DNA of 64,000 nt. Source: JAWPMT01 sp965227935. GTDB lineage: Bacteria > Bacteroidota > Bacteroidia > Cytophagales > Cyclobacteriaceae. The stretch spans positions 105,284 through 169,283 of the forward strand of contig CBDDGS010000047.1 in NCBI GenBank assembly GCA_965227935.1. Direction: 5' to 3'. Both the position numbers and the translations under genes were made by a program. The notes beneath the pieces are model-generated. The model saw only the letters and a program-made list of their open reading frames with translations. It ran no database searches and had not been told where the DNA came from. Each line of letters opens with the position of its first letter. Positions within the stretch are counted from its first letter, which is position 1. Positions 42,280-50,749 of this stretch are shown here, one piece after another.

Positions 42280-44895
42280 ATGGCACGACAAATACATCCC
42301 CCCCGTTTTGCGGAGCAATTCCTGTTGTGGTTTTGCAACGAAGCGTACGCCGAAGAGATCCATGGTGATATGGAAGAGATCTTCCTGGAAGAAGTAGAAG
42401 ACCTGGGTGTCCGCCGGGCCAAATGGCGTTTCATTGTTCGCGTTTTCTCATTCATCAGACCCCGATACATCCGACGATCCCGCAGGGTGCTACAGTTCAC
42501 ACTCTTCTGGAACTACGTACTCATTGCACGGAGAAACCTACTCAAGTACAAGCGCTACAGTGCCTTCAGTCTATTCTGCCTTGTGCTTGGTTTGTCCTCT
42601 GGCCTGTTGATGATGGGCTACGTTTTGGACGAACTGAGCTACGATCGGTCTCTGACCGATCACGACAGGATTTATCGCCTGGCGCAGCACGTGGACATGG
42701 AGAGCGGAGAGTTGGACGCGGCGATCACTCCAGGGCCATTGGGATTCCGGATGAAAGAGGACTTGTCGTGGGTGCAAGATCACGCAGTAGTCTCCGTCTT
42801 CAACCGATTCACTTTCGAACTGGACGATGAAAAGTACAGCGAGCCGCATGCGCACTTTGTGAACAGGGACTTTCTGAAGGTCTTCAAGTACCCCCTACTG
42901 GTGGGAGACGCGGCGACGGTATTCGATCAACCACGGTCCATTCTTATCAGTCAATCTTTGGCGGAGAGGTTCTTCGGAGAAGAGGAAGCCCTCGGTCAGG
43001 ACCTGCCGGTGGAAGGGCGAGGCACATTCACCGTCACAGGTGTGATGGAAGACGTACCTTCCAACAGCCATTTCCACCCGAAAGCCCTGCTCTTCATGGG
43101 TGAGGAGGCTGTCACGGAAAATGGCTGGTTGGACCACTCCTTTTACACCTACATCCTTATGAATGAAGGGCAGACCCCAGCTGATGTAGAGGAGAGTCTC
43201 AATGGATTCCATGAAAGGGTATTGACGGAGCCTCTAAAGGAAAGCTTCGCCGGCACAGGATACATGTATCTTCAACCGGTCACGAGCATCCACCTGCAAT
43301 CTCATCTGAACTACGAACTCGAGACCAACAGCAATATGACGGACGTCTTATCGCTGAGTGGCCTGGCCTTGTTTATCCTCGTTGTTGTAGGCATCAACTA
43401 TCTCAACATCTCAAGCGCTCAGGCGACCCGGCGCATCAGAGAGGTCGGTGTTCGCAAGGTACTGGGCTCCAACCGATCGATGATCGTCGCCCAGTTTTAT
43501 ATGGAGTCGTTGATCCTGTGTGTGGTCGCAGGGGTTTTGGGAAAAGCGTTGGCCTATGCGCTACTTCCTTCTTTCAACTATGTCTCGGGCAAAGAATTCG
43601 ACTACACGTTTTTACTGGATGGACCCAATGGACTGATCTACTTCGGGACCGTTCTGATTCTGGCGTTGATTAGTGGCTCATACGCCGCCCTGTTCTTATC
43701 TGGATTCAAAATTGAAGATGCACTCAGAAAGAAGGTGAGTTTCACACGACTCAAGCTTCCGGTAAGCAAGACGCTCAATGCCTTCCAGTTCGTGGTTTCA
43801 CTAGTGATGATCATTCTGACCATTGCTGTAACCCAGCAAATCGACTATGCCAGGAACCGTGACCTCGGCTTCGACCAATCACAAGTATTGAAGGTCGAGC
43901 TTACCCATCGCATGGGGGCAGAGCGCATGCTAGCCATTGCCAATGAATTGGAAAGCCATCACCAAATAGCGAGGGTGGCCAGTGCCATGAAGTCGCCCGG
44001 TGACGATTTCTGGGCTGATGGTCTCTTCTTCGAGAAATCCGATGGGTCATTTGGCAGTCTCAAAACGGAATTCAATGCAGTAGATAAGCACTTCGTACCT
44101 GCGTTGAGCCTCAGAATCGTCGAAGGCCGGGGCTTTGGCCTCCATTCCACCGATGAGCAGGGCATGGCCGTTATTGTCAATGAGCAAATCGTCAAAGACC
44201 TTGGCTATCTAGAAAACCGCGAGATCATTGGCAAGCATGTCAAGCTGCCATTGGGACAAGACCATCAGGCGGTGATCGTAGGTGTGAGTGCCAACGCCCA
44301 CATGCGCTCACTGCACCATAGCGTAGGTCCTCAGATCCTGGTGAACTTCCCTCCCATTGCTACGCAGCTTTTAGTGAAACTGGAAGGTCGCCCCTCCCCT
44401 GAGGTCCTGAGCTTCATCGATGAGAAGGTAGAGTCCTTCACTCAAAGCAATACCCACAAGGTCGCTTTTCTCGACCAGCATTACTGGCAGCAGTACGAAG
44501 GGGAGCAGCGCCGAAGTTCACTTTTCTCGATCTTCTCAATGCTTACAGTTGTGTTGGCTTTTGCAGGTTTGACGGCGCTCATCTCTTTTCAGGTGCGGCT
44601 GCAGGCCAAGAACATCAATCTGCGCAAGATATTCGGAGCAGGTTTTGGCGACATTGTCCTCAGCTACCTCAAGTCTTACGCCTGGCAGGTGGCCATTGGA
44701 TTGATCCTGGCATTGCCGCTTTCGGTGTATCTCGTGAACCGATGGCTCAGCAACTTTGCCTATCGCGTGGACCTACCCGTCGTACCCATGGTGGCCGCAG
44801 GAATCGCCTTGGCTTCGGGAGTTCTACTGGTTGTCGCACTACACGCGAAGAGTAGTTTCAGGGTAAATCCTGCCACTTACTTAAGCGAAGAGTAG
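42280..44895 (+). CDS. ABC transporter permease with N-terminal prefix domain (second)
   Basis: 871 residues from the ATG at 42280 (MARQIHPPRFAEQF); a start at 42235 overlaps padR too far. Residues 8-80 are the prefix domain (FLLWFCNEAYAEEIHGDMEE) aligned to that of the other PadR-linked permease. Two MacB/FtsX units follow: VGINYLNISSAQATRRIREV, then VRKVLGSNRSM, and a C-terminal one with the variant FRVNPATYLSEE end. No ATPase nearby. Confidence 0.9.
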   Translation: MARQIHPPRFAEQFLLWFCNEAYAEEIHGDMEEIFLEEVEDLGVRRAKWRFIVRVFSFIRPRYIRRSRRVLQFTLFWNYVLIARRNLLKYKRYSAFSLFCLVLGLSSGLLMMGYVLDELSYDRSLTDHDRIYRLAQHVDMESGELDAAITPGPLGFRMKEDLSWVQDHAVVSVFNRFTFELDDEKYSEPHAHFVNRDFLKVFKYPLLVGDAATVFDQPRSILISQSLAERFFGEEEALGQDLPVEGRGTFTVTGVMEDVPSNSHFHPKALLFMGEEAVTENGWLDHSFYTYILMNEGQTPADVEESLNGFHERVLTEPLKESFAGTGYMYLQPVTSIHLQSHLNYELETNSNMTDVLSLSGLALFILVVVGINYLNISSAQATRRIREVGVRKVLGSNRSMIVAQFYMESLILCVVAGVLGKALAYALLPSFNYVSGKEFDYTFLLDGPNGLIYFGTVLILALISGSYAALFLSGFKIEDALRKKVSFTRLKLPVSKTLNAFQFVVSLVMIILTIAVTQQIDYARNRDLGFDQSQVLKVELTHRMGAERMLAIANELESHHQIARVASAMKSPGDDFWADGLFFEKSDGSFGSLKTEFNAVDKHFVPALSLRIVEGRGFGLHSTDEQGMAVIVNEQIVKDLGYLENREIIGKHVKLPLGQDHQAVIVGVSANAHMRSLHHSVGPQILVNFPPIATQLLVKLEGRPSPEVLSFIDEKVESFTQSNTHKVAFLDQHYWQQYEGEQRRSSLFSIFSMLTVVLAFAGLTALISFQVRLQAKNINLRKIFGAGFGDIVLSYLKSYAWQVAIGLILALPLSVYLVNRWLSNFAYRVDLPVVPMVAAGIALASGVLLVVALHAKSSFRVNPATYLSEE

Positions 44896-44985
44896 TCTGA
44901 TCGTAGTGAAGAATCGCAATTAGCAGCAGAAATCCACGGAATACATCTTATTGATATTCAGACATTTGTAACAAAAGTTACATAT

Positions 44986-45003
44986 AAGCCCCGCATGGGG
45001 CTT
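44986..45003. terminator. GC-rich hairpin after the second permease
   Basis: AAGCCCC-GCAT-GGGGCTT, a 7-bp stem, 90 bases after the permease stop and 98 before the next start. Only a short T-run follows (TTTG), so it is a weak terminator or regulatory hairpin. Confidence 0.5.
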
Positions 45004-45101
45004 TGTCATGATATGGCCTGACAACAGTCAAATTCGGAGGACATAGCCCCCTCTACCTTCACCCTCGAAAGGAAGATTGTTGAATGTAAACCGTGCTTAT
45101 C

Positions 45102-46325
45102 ATGAAAAAGAATATAGTAGTCCTCGGTAGCAATTTTGCAGGCTACACTGCTGCCCTCCAATTGGACAAACGATTAGGAAAACGTCGGGAAGAATATGAT
45201 ATCACAGTCATTTCCCCAAGCCATGAGTTCTTGTATGTACCTTCATTGATTTGGGTACCATTCGGTCGCAGGAAATTGGAAGATATCAAGTTTGACATCC
45301 GTCCAATTCTGAAAAAGCGAAACATCCACTTTGTGGAGCAACTAGCATCCAAAGTGGATCCTGACGAACAGTTGGTCTACATGAAAGACCAGGAACCGAT
45401 CCATTACGATTATATCGTAGTGACAACTGGAATACAAATGAACTTCGATGTGATCGATGGTCTGGCACCCGCGGATCATAAGATCCAGAACATCGTTATT
45501 CCTAAGCTCGCAATAAAGACGAAGGAAGCGTTTGACAAATTGGTAGAAGATCCTGGCCCAGTGGTCGTTGGTGCCACGCAGGGTGCCAGCTGTATGGGTG
45601 CCGCCTATGAGTACCTGTTTAACATGGACAAGGAGCTCCGCATTCGCAAGGTTCGGGACAAAGTGAAGCTTTACTGGATCACACCAGAGCCTTACCTGGG
45701 CAACTTCGGTATTGACGGAATGCCCGGTGGTGAGAGTATGCTCAAGATGTTCATGAAGCTCTACAATATTGAGTGGATCACGGATGCGAGCATCGAGACC
45801 ATCGAAGACAACAAGATCACTTTGAAAGATGGTACCGAACTGCCTTACAAATTGGCGATGTTGATGCCTCCATTCGAAGGAGCACAGGTCATGAAAGACA
45901 GCCCCAAACTGGTCGACGCCAAAGGGTTTGTCGAAACCACAGACACCTATCAGCATGTGACATATAAGAACGTCTTTGCTGCAGGGTTGGCAGTGAAAGT
46001 CCCGGCTCCCTTCGAGATCAAAAAGACGGCCTTCGGTGTCCCCAAAACGGGCTACCCCAGTGACGTTACAGGAAAGATCGTTGCCAAGAATATTGTCAGA
46101 ATGATCGAGGGCAACGAGAAGCTGGTGGCCAAGGCCTGGGGTAGAATCCCCGCGCTATGCGTCATGGATGCCGGTCACAAGGAGGTGTATCTGCTGGCGA
46201 ACCACCTTTTCAAGCCTAGACAGTTTGCCATCTTGTTGCCTAACATCTTCAATGACTTTGGCAAGATCATGCTCGAAAAGTACTTTTTGTGGAAGAATAG
46301 GCACGGTTATGCTTGGCTCCCCTAG
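45102..46325 (+). CDS. NAD(P)/FAD-dependent oxidoreductase, sulfide:quinone reductase-like
   Basis: 407 residues from the ATG at 45102 (MKKNIVVLGSNFAGYTAALQ); an in-frame ATG at 45093 is possible. The N-terminal FAD Rossmann motif GSNFAGYTAALQ and the second dinucleotide fold are typical of the DsrE/SQR-type flavoprotein group. Two conserved SQR-like Cys are seen: QGASCMGAAYEY and PALCVMDAG; the third Cys of classic SQRs is not obvious. The C-terminus KYFLWKNRHGYAWLP may be a membrane-associating helix. It probably oxidises sulfide or a persulfide and passes electrons to quinone (inference from family). Confidence 0.8.
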   Translation: MKKNIVVLGSNFAGYTAALQLDKRLGKRREEYDITVISPSHEFLYVPSLIWVPFGRRKLEDIKFDIRPILKKRNIHFVEQLASKVDPDEQLVYMKDQEPIHYDYIVVTTGIQMNFDVIDGLAPADHKIQNIVIPKLAIKTKEAFDKLVEDPGPVVVGATQGASCMGAAYEYLFNMDKELRIRKVRDKVKLYWITPEPYLGNFGIDGMPGGESMLKMFMKLYNIEWITDASIETIEDNKITLKDGTELPYKLAMLMPPFEGAQVMKDSPKLVDAKGFVETTDTYQHVTYKNVFAAGLAVKVPAPFEIKKTAFGVPKTGYPSDVTGKIVAKNIVRMIEGNEKLVAKAWGRIPALCVMDAGHKEVYLLANHLFKPRQFAILLPNIFNDFGKIMLEKYFLWKNRHGYAWLP

Positions 46326-46335
46326 TCGAGGGGAG
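46317..46335. terminator. Hairpin between convergent genes
   Basis: CTCCCCT-AGTCG-AGGGGAG, a 7-bp perfect stem, overlaps the flavoprotein stop (TAG 46323-46325) and lies 7 bases before the sulfotransferase end at 46342. A short T-run follows on plus (CATTTTAAA). Likely bidirectional. Confidence 0.55.
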
Positions 46336-46341
46336 ACCATT

Positions 46342-47454
46342 TTAAACCACATCCACGTTGGGGGGTCGTTCATAGCCACGGGCTGTCATGAATGGCCCCC
46401 ATTCTTTTTCAATTCGCTCGATGAGTCCGGCGTCGATCTTGTGGCGATTCATTCTGTGCGCGCGCTGCCCTTCTACGTACTTCTCCATTTTCTCACGGCA
46501 GGGTTCGAAGTCTTCGTGCAGCAATTCAGTGTATAACTTCTCTACGTGCTTCAGTGGTTCCTCCTGAAAATCTTCAAACCGAAGCTCTATAAGATTACCT
46601 TCAGGAATAAGTGCTTTTTGCTCTTCATAATCATTCATCAGCCGAACGAAGACATCCAAAATCATTTCCTCGAGAAACTCCTTATCGACCGTTTGAAACC
46701 ACAGTGTGGGGAACAGCTCGTCGAAGAACTTAAAAGTAGATAGGAACACCGTGATCGGATTGCGATAGATGTACACAAACTTGGCATCTGGATAGAGCTC
46801 CAAAAGTGCTTTGACCCTTCCAGTATTCACAGGATTCTTAATCACCGCCCTATTGCCCTGCGTGTTCCACAGAGCCTTGCCGATCAAAGACTTGTAAGTC
46901 TTTTTCCATTCCTCCAGGTCACTATCTGACAGCTCGAGCTCTACCGCCTCACGATAGAAATCCGCATAGTTCCGGGGAAAGTAAAAGAAGTTGTAGTAGC
47001 TGACATGGATCAGATTGCCCAGGGCAAACTCATCCTCTTGCGGGAAGTCCACATGCAGCTTCACGCGATCCGCAGGCCTACGGTCAGGCATACTTATTCG
47101 CATGAAAGTCTTAAATATCAGCTTGCTCGCGAGGTTGTGCGGAAAACAGCCATGGTACGTCGATACGAAGCCCGACCGATCATCCTGACAGAGAATATTG
47201 TGTAGTAAAGTGGTCCCGGATCGCCAGTGACCGAGGACAAACAATGGAGGCTTGGCAGCCGGCATCTTGGTAAAAAGGCCGAACTTGATCCGTTCCCACC
47301 AATGAAATGGAATAGCCACCAACAGCACCAGCGTTGTCAGCGCTACCTTCAAATAATATGATTTTTGTACTTTACCCTTACCAAGGACTTTAATATAATT
47401 GCCCATGGTTGTTCCAGCCAGCGTAGATATTGGCGGGATCTTAAAGTCTGCCAT
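46342..47454 (-). CDS. Sulfotransferase family protein (second)
   Basis: 370 residues. A membrane segment near the N-terminus (VALTTLVLLVAIPFHWW) precedes the enzyme. PAPS motifs: LFVLGHWRSGTTLLHNIL (5'-phosphosulfate loop) and YIYRNPITVFLSTF (3'-phosphate motif). Longer than the first sulfotransferase and not closely alike. It may sulfate a glycan or membrane lipid at the inner face. Its start is only 43 bases from the divergent DUF1295 gene, so promoters must overlap. Confidence 0.88.
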   Translation of the reverse strand: MADFKIPPISTLAGTTMGNYIKVLGKGKVQKSYYLKVALTTLVLLVAIPFHWWERIKFGLFTKMPAAKPPLFVLGHWRSGTTLLHNILCQDDRSGFVSTYHGCFPHNLASKLIFKTFMRISMPDRRPADRVKLHVDFPQEDEFALGNLIHVSYYNFFYFPRNYADFYREAVELELSDSDLEEWKKTYKSLIGKALWNTQGNRAVIKNPVNTGRVKALLELYPDAKFVYIYRNPITVFLSTFKFFDELFPTLWFQTVDKEFLEEMILDVFVRLMNDYEEQKALIPEGNLIELRFEDFQEEPLKHVEKLYTELLHEDFEPCREKMEKYVEGQRAHRMNRHKIDAGLIERIEKEWGPFMTARGYERPPNVDVV

Positions 47455-47497
47455 GCCCTTTGAGGAATTCGCCCAAAGGTATCACATCATACCCACT

Positions 47498-48367
47498 ATG
47501 AAAGTATCAAAAACTAACTCTTTACTCATTGTCCTACTGGCCTACGCCCTTGCCTTTTTCGCGGCCAGATTCTACTTCAATTATGCTACGGGCGACTTGT
47601 ACCTTGATGTCCTGCTCGCAGATATAGCAGCCACGGTCGTCATTTTCATTTTCAGCATGGCGCTAAAAAACAGCAGCATGTACGACCCTTACTGGAGCGT
47701 AGCACCCCCCATTATCGCGATCTACCTGATGGGCTATTTCACAGATGGCAATGACCTTCGCTCCTACTTCGTGCTCGCAGGGACGATGATATGGGCTGTT
47801 CGGCTCACCCTCAATTGGATCAGGGGATGGCCTGGCCTCCATCATGAAGACTTCCGATATGAAGAACTCGCCGAACAAAGCGGCAAGTTGTATGTGCTTG
47901 TCAGCTTCTCAGGGATCCACCTCTTCCCTACCCTGATCGTTTATCTTGGTTGCCTACCGATGTTCTTTGCGTTCAATATGGGCGGTCCGATTGGTATTTT
48001 CGACTATCTGGGACTGGCGGTGACCACCTTGGGTGCAATCATCGAACTGGTGGCCGATGAGCAAATGAGAACCTTCAAAAAGACCGCTCCCAAGGGAAGC
48101 ATTATGAAGTCCGGCCTCTGGAAGTATTCCCGCCACCCCAACTACTTCGGCGAGATCGTCTTTTGGTTTGGTCTCTTCCTTTTCGTAGTGCCCAATATGT
48201 CTCTATGGTGGACCGCCATCGGATGGATAGCGATGGTGATCTTATTTGTCTTCGCGAGTGTTCCTATGATGGATAGGCGTAGCATAAAAAACAAGGAAGG
48301 CTATGCCGAGCACATGAAGGAATTACCTGCACTTGTGCCCTCGCTAAAGAAGATACTTGGGAAATGA
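47498..48367 (+). CDS. DUF1295-family membrane protein (steroid 5-alpha-reductase-like)
   Basis: 289 residues from the ATG at 47498 (MKVSKTNSLLIVLLAYALAFF); a longer frame from 47399 would overlap the divergent gene. About seven hydrophobic segments. The signature KYSRHPNYFGEIVFWFGLFLF near the C-terminus is that of DUF1295/ICMT-like membrane proteins, which methylate or reduce lipid substrates with NADPH or SAM. Function unknown. The stop overlaps the tolC-like start (ATGA), so it is the first gene of the efflux operon. Confidence 0.83.
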   Translation: MKVSKTNSLLIVLLAYALAFFAARFYFNYATGDLYLDVLLADIAATVVIFIFSMALKNSSMYDPYWSVAPPIIAIYLMGYFTDGNDLRSYFVLAGTMIWAVRLTLNWIRGWPGLHHEDFRYEELAEQSGKLYVLVSFSGIHLFPTLIVYLGCLPMFFAFNMGGPIGIFDYLGLAVTTLGAIIELVADEQMRTFKKTAPKGSIMKSGLWKYSRHPNYFGEIVFWFGLFLFVVPNMSLWWTAIGWIAMVILFVFASVPMMDRRSIKNKEGYAEHMKELPALVPSLKKILGK

Positions 48368-49713
48368 GAATACTTGTCGGTATCGGCTTGACGGTTTTTG
48401 CCTTCACCTTGCGCGCGCAGGGGGTCGATGCCTTGACATTGAAGGACCTGGTTACCAGCGCCATTGAGAGCAATTATGACATTGCACTGGTCAGTTACGA
48501 ATCAGAGTTATCAGAACTCAAAGGCGAAGACCTGTCTATACTCCTTCCCCAGATCAATTTTTCTAGTAGCTATTTCAATTACGTGGTCGATGTACCACAG
48601 TACATTTTCCCTGCCAACGAGGGTGCTGTTCTAAGTGGTGGCACCTCGAACGGATACTATCCCGTATTCCTCGGGCTGAAGCACAATATGACCGCGGACC
48701 TTTCGCTGAGGCAACGGATCTTTGATGTGCGCTTCTTTGGAAGGGATGTCGGCAGAACACAGCTTTCGGACCTGGCCAACAGCCAATTGGATCAGAAGAA
48801 GGAGCAAATCGCCGCCGATCTGGCCAATGCCTATTTTCAATGGAAATGGACAGAGTCCAACCGATCCATCCTGGCCTTTAACGAAGAGCGGTTGCAGCAG
48901 CTCATGGCAATCATCAGGAGGCAGATCAGCAATCAAATGGCCACATCTTTTGATTCGGCCAGGGTGTCGAGGGAACTCCAGGGCCTGACTATTCAATCGC
49001 AGAAGCTTGACGCTAGCAGTCAATTGCTGGCACGCCGAATCCGGCAGCTGAGCAAGGTGGGTGCAACACAGGAAGCTCAATTGGTAACACCCCTTGAAAC
49101 GCCCCTGTTGACCCCGATAGAGACGTCAGGCGGGGCCCTATCACCGCAGTCGCAGACTTTGTCTCACGCGATGAGCCTCAATGACCTGCAACAAAGGGCC
49201 AATCGGTTATCAGGTGTTCCGACTTTGGATTTCTTTGGTCATCTGTACTGGCAATCACAAAGCCCCACGATCAATGTATTTGGGGATGGTTATTGGAACA
49301 ACCTGAGCTCCCTTGGTGTGCAGCTCTCTGTACCCATCTACAACGGTGAAAAAACGAACCGTGAAACACAACGATTGAAGTTGGAGGCATCCATGCTGGA
49401 ATTGCGCCAGCAGCAGCTAGATGAAGGTGAGGCCCTACTGCTACAAAAGGCACAGAACGATCTGGAATTTGCTCGCAGTTCTTTGCTTTTGGAGAGACAA
49501 TGGCAGGAGCAGCTTCAGGCAGAGCTAACTTTACAGGAAAGACGATTCCAAGAAGGATTGATAGGCATCAACGAGCTCCTGGCCTCACGAGCAGAACTCA
49601 TGACATCCGAGCAGCAAGTGAATACGTATTTATTGAACGTTCGGCAGGCCGAAATAGAAATCCTGCAGATCAAAGGTCAATTGGTAGATAGCATCCTCAC
49701 TAATGAAGAATAG
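48364..49713 (+). CDS. TolC-family outer-membrane efflux protein
   Basis: 449 residues. A short signal (GIGLTVFAFTLRAQ) precedes two helical repeats of the TolC type: LTLKDLVTSAIESNYDIALV, IAADLANAYFQWKW, and LSVPIYNGEKTNRETQRLKLEASMLELRQQ. It forms the outer-membrane tunnel of a tripartite pump together with the two genes downstream. It overlaps the adaptor gene by 11 bases. Substrates cannot be told; multidrug or metabolite export are both possible. Confidence 0.9.
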   Translation: MRILVGIGLTVFAFTLRAQGVDALTLKDLVTSAIESNYDIALVSYESELSELKGEDLSILLPQINFSSSYFNYVVDVPQYIFPANEGAVLSGGTSNGYYPVFLGLKHNMTADLSLRQRIFDVRFFGRDVGRTQLSDLANSQLDQKKEQIAADLANAYFQWKWTESNRSILAFNEERLQQLMAIIRRQISNQMATSFDSARVSRELQGLTIQSQKLDASSQLLARRIRQLSKVGATQEAQLVTPLETPLLTPIETSGGALSPQSQTLSHAMSLNDLQQRANRLSGVPTLDFFGHLYWQSQSPTINVFGDGYWNNLSSLGVQLSVPIYNGEKTNRETQRLKLEASMLELRQQQLDEGEALLLQKAQNDLEFARSSLLLERQWQEQLQAELTLQERRFQEGLIGINELLASRAELMTSEQQVNTYLLNVRQAEIEILQIKGQLVDSILTNEE

Positions 49714-50749
49714 TTTCAGGGTTTTGGTTTTGGTGCTACTCGCCACGTGGGTCGGCTTCTCCTTGTTTGACAACAAGCAATACAACGACCTCGTGGTGGC
49801 CAGTGCTGAGCGCAAACTCACTGCTACACCCGTCCAGACTACAGTGGCCCGGCGCCAACCACTGACTACTACAATCAAAGCAGCTGGTAAGGTGGAAGGT
49901 ACCAACGAGGTATTCATCGTCTCCACAGCTGCCGGGGAGGTCGAGCGCATATGGGTGCAACCAGGATCACAGGTGGCAAAAGGCGACCTGTTGGCCACCA
50001 TTGACAGCTACTACCTGCAGCAGCAATTTGACCTGGCCAAAGCGGCCTACGACCAGGATCTCAAAGACTACGAGCGGCTTAAATCCATGGCCGAACTCAA
50101 TGCAGTGACCGGTCAGCAACTGGAACAGTACGCACTGAAGGTCTCATCGAGTGAAACAAGAATGAACCTGGTCCGTCGTCAATTGGGAGAGACGAACGTC
50201 AGGGCAAGTGTGGCTGGTACAATCAATCAAATATTTACGAGTGAGGGATCGATGCTGGGTCCCGGACGTCCTGTTTGCGAAATTGTCGGTGGACCCTTCA
50301 ATCTCGTGAAAGCGGGAGTACAGGAGCGCTATAGGCCTTACCTGCGAGCGGGCCTCACAGTAACTCTAAAAGACTTTTCAACGGTTTACCCCACCACCGC
50401 CACGATTGGAGCTATTGGCGTCAAGCCCAATCAATTGGGCAAAGTACCTATCGAAATCGTGTTCGACCCCATCGATCAGTTGTATGCTGGTCGCTTGGTA
50501 GATATTGAAGTGAGGGTGTCGACGGATTCGGCCGTCTTCCTACCTCAGGAGGCGGTATTGACTGAAGATGGTAACAACTACCTCTTCCTTCATGCGGATG
50601 GGAAAGCAGTAAAACAAACGGTGACCATCGGGGAGCAAATCGATGGCCGTGTGAGAGTGACAACAGGCATCAATGACGGCCAGTCGATCGTCCTGGAAGG
50701 CAATACCCTCATCCAATCTGGCGACAGCCTCAGAATCCTGGAAGAATGA
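49703..50749 (+). CDS. RND efflux periplasmic adaptor (membrane fusion protein)
   Basis: 348 residues. N-terminal anchor MKNSFRVLVLVLLATWVGFS. The lipoyl-like domain halves are AAGEVERIWVQPGSQVAKGDLLATID and NVRASVAGTINQIFTSEGSM, with a short helical hairpin between them (YDQDLKDYERLKSMAELNAVTGQQL). The beta-barrel and membrane-proximal domain follows (ETRM...SGDSLRILEE). It links the TolC protein to the RND pump. Start and stop overlap both neighbours, so the genes are tightly coupled. Confidence 0.92.
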   Translation: MKNSFRVLVLVLLATWVGFSLFDNKQYNDLVVASAERKLTATPVQTTVARRQPLTTTIKAAGKVEGTNEVFIVSTAAGEVERIWVQPGSQVAKGDLLATIDSYYLQQQFDLAKAAYDQDLKDYERLKSMAELNAVTGQQLEQYALKVSSSETRMNLVRRQLGETNVRASVAGTINQIFTSEGSMLGPGRPVCEIVGGPFNLVKAGVQERYRPYLRAGLTVTLKDFSTVYPTTATIGAIGVKPNQLGKVPIEIVFDPIDQLYAGRLVDIEVRVSTDSAVFLPQEAVLTEDGNNYLFLHADGKAVKQTVTIGEQIDGRVRVTTGINDGQSIVLEGNTLIQSGDSLRILEE

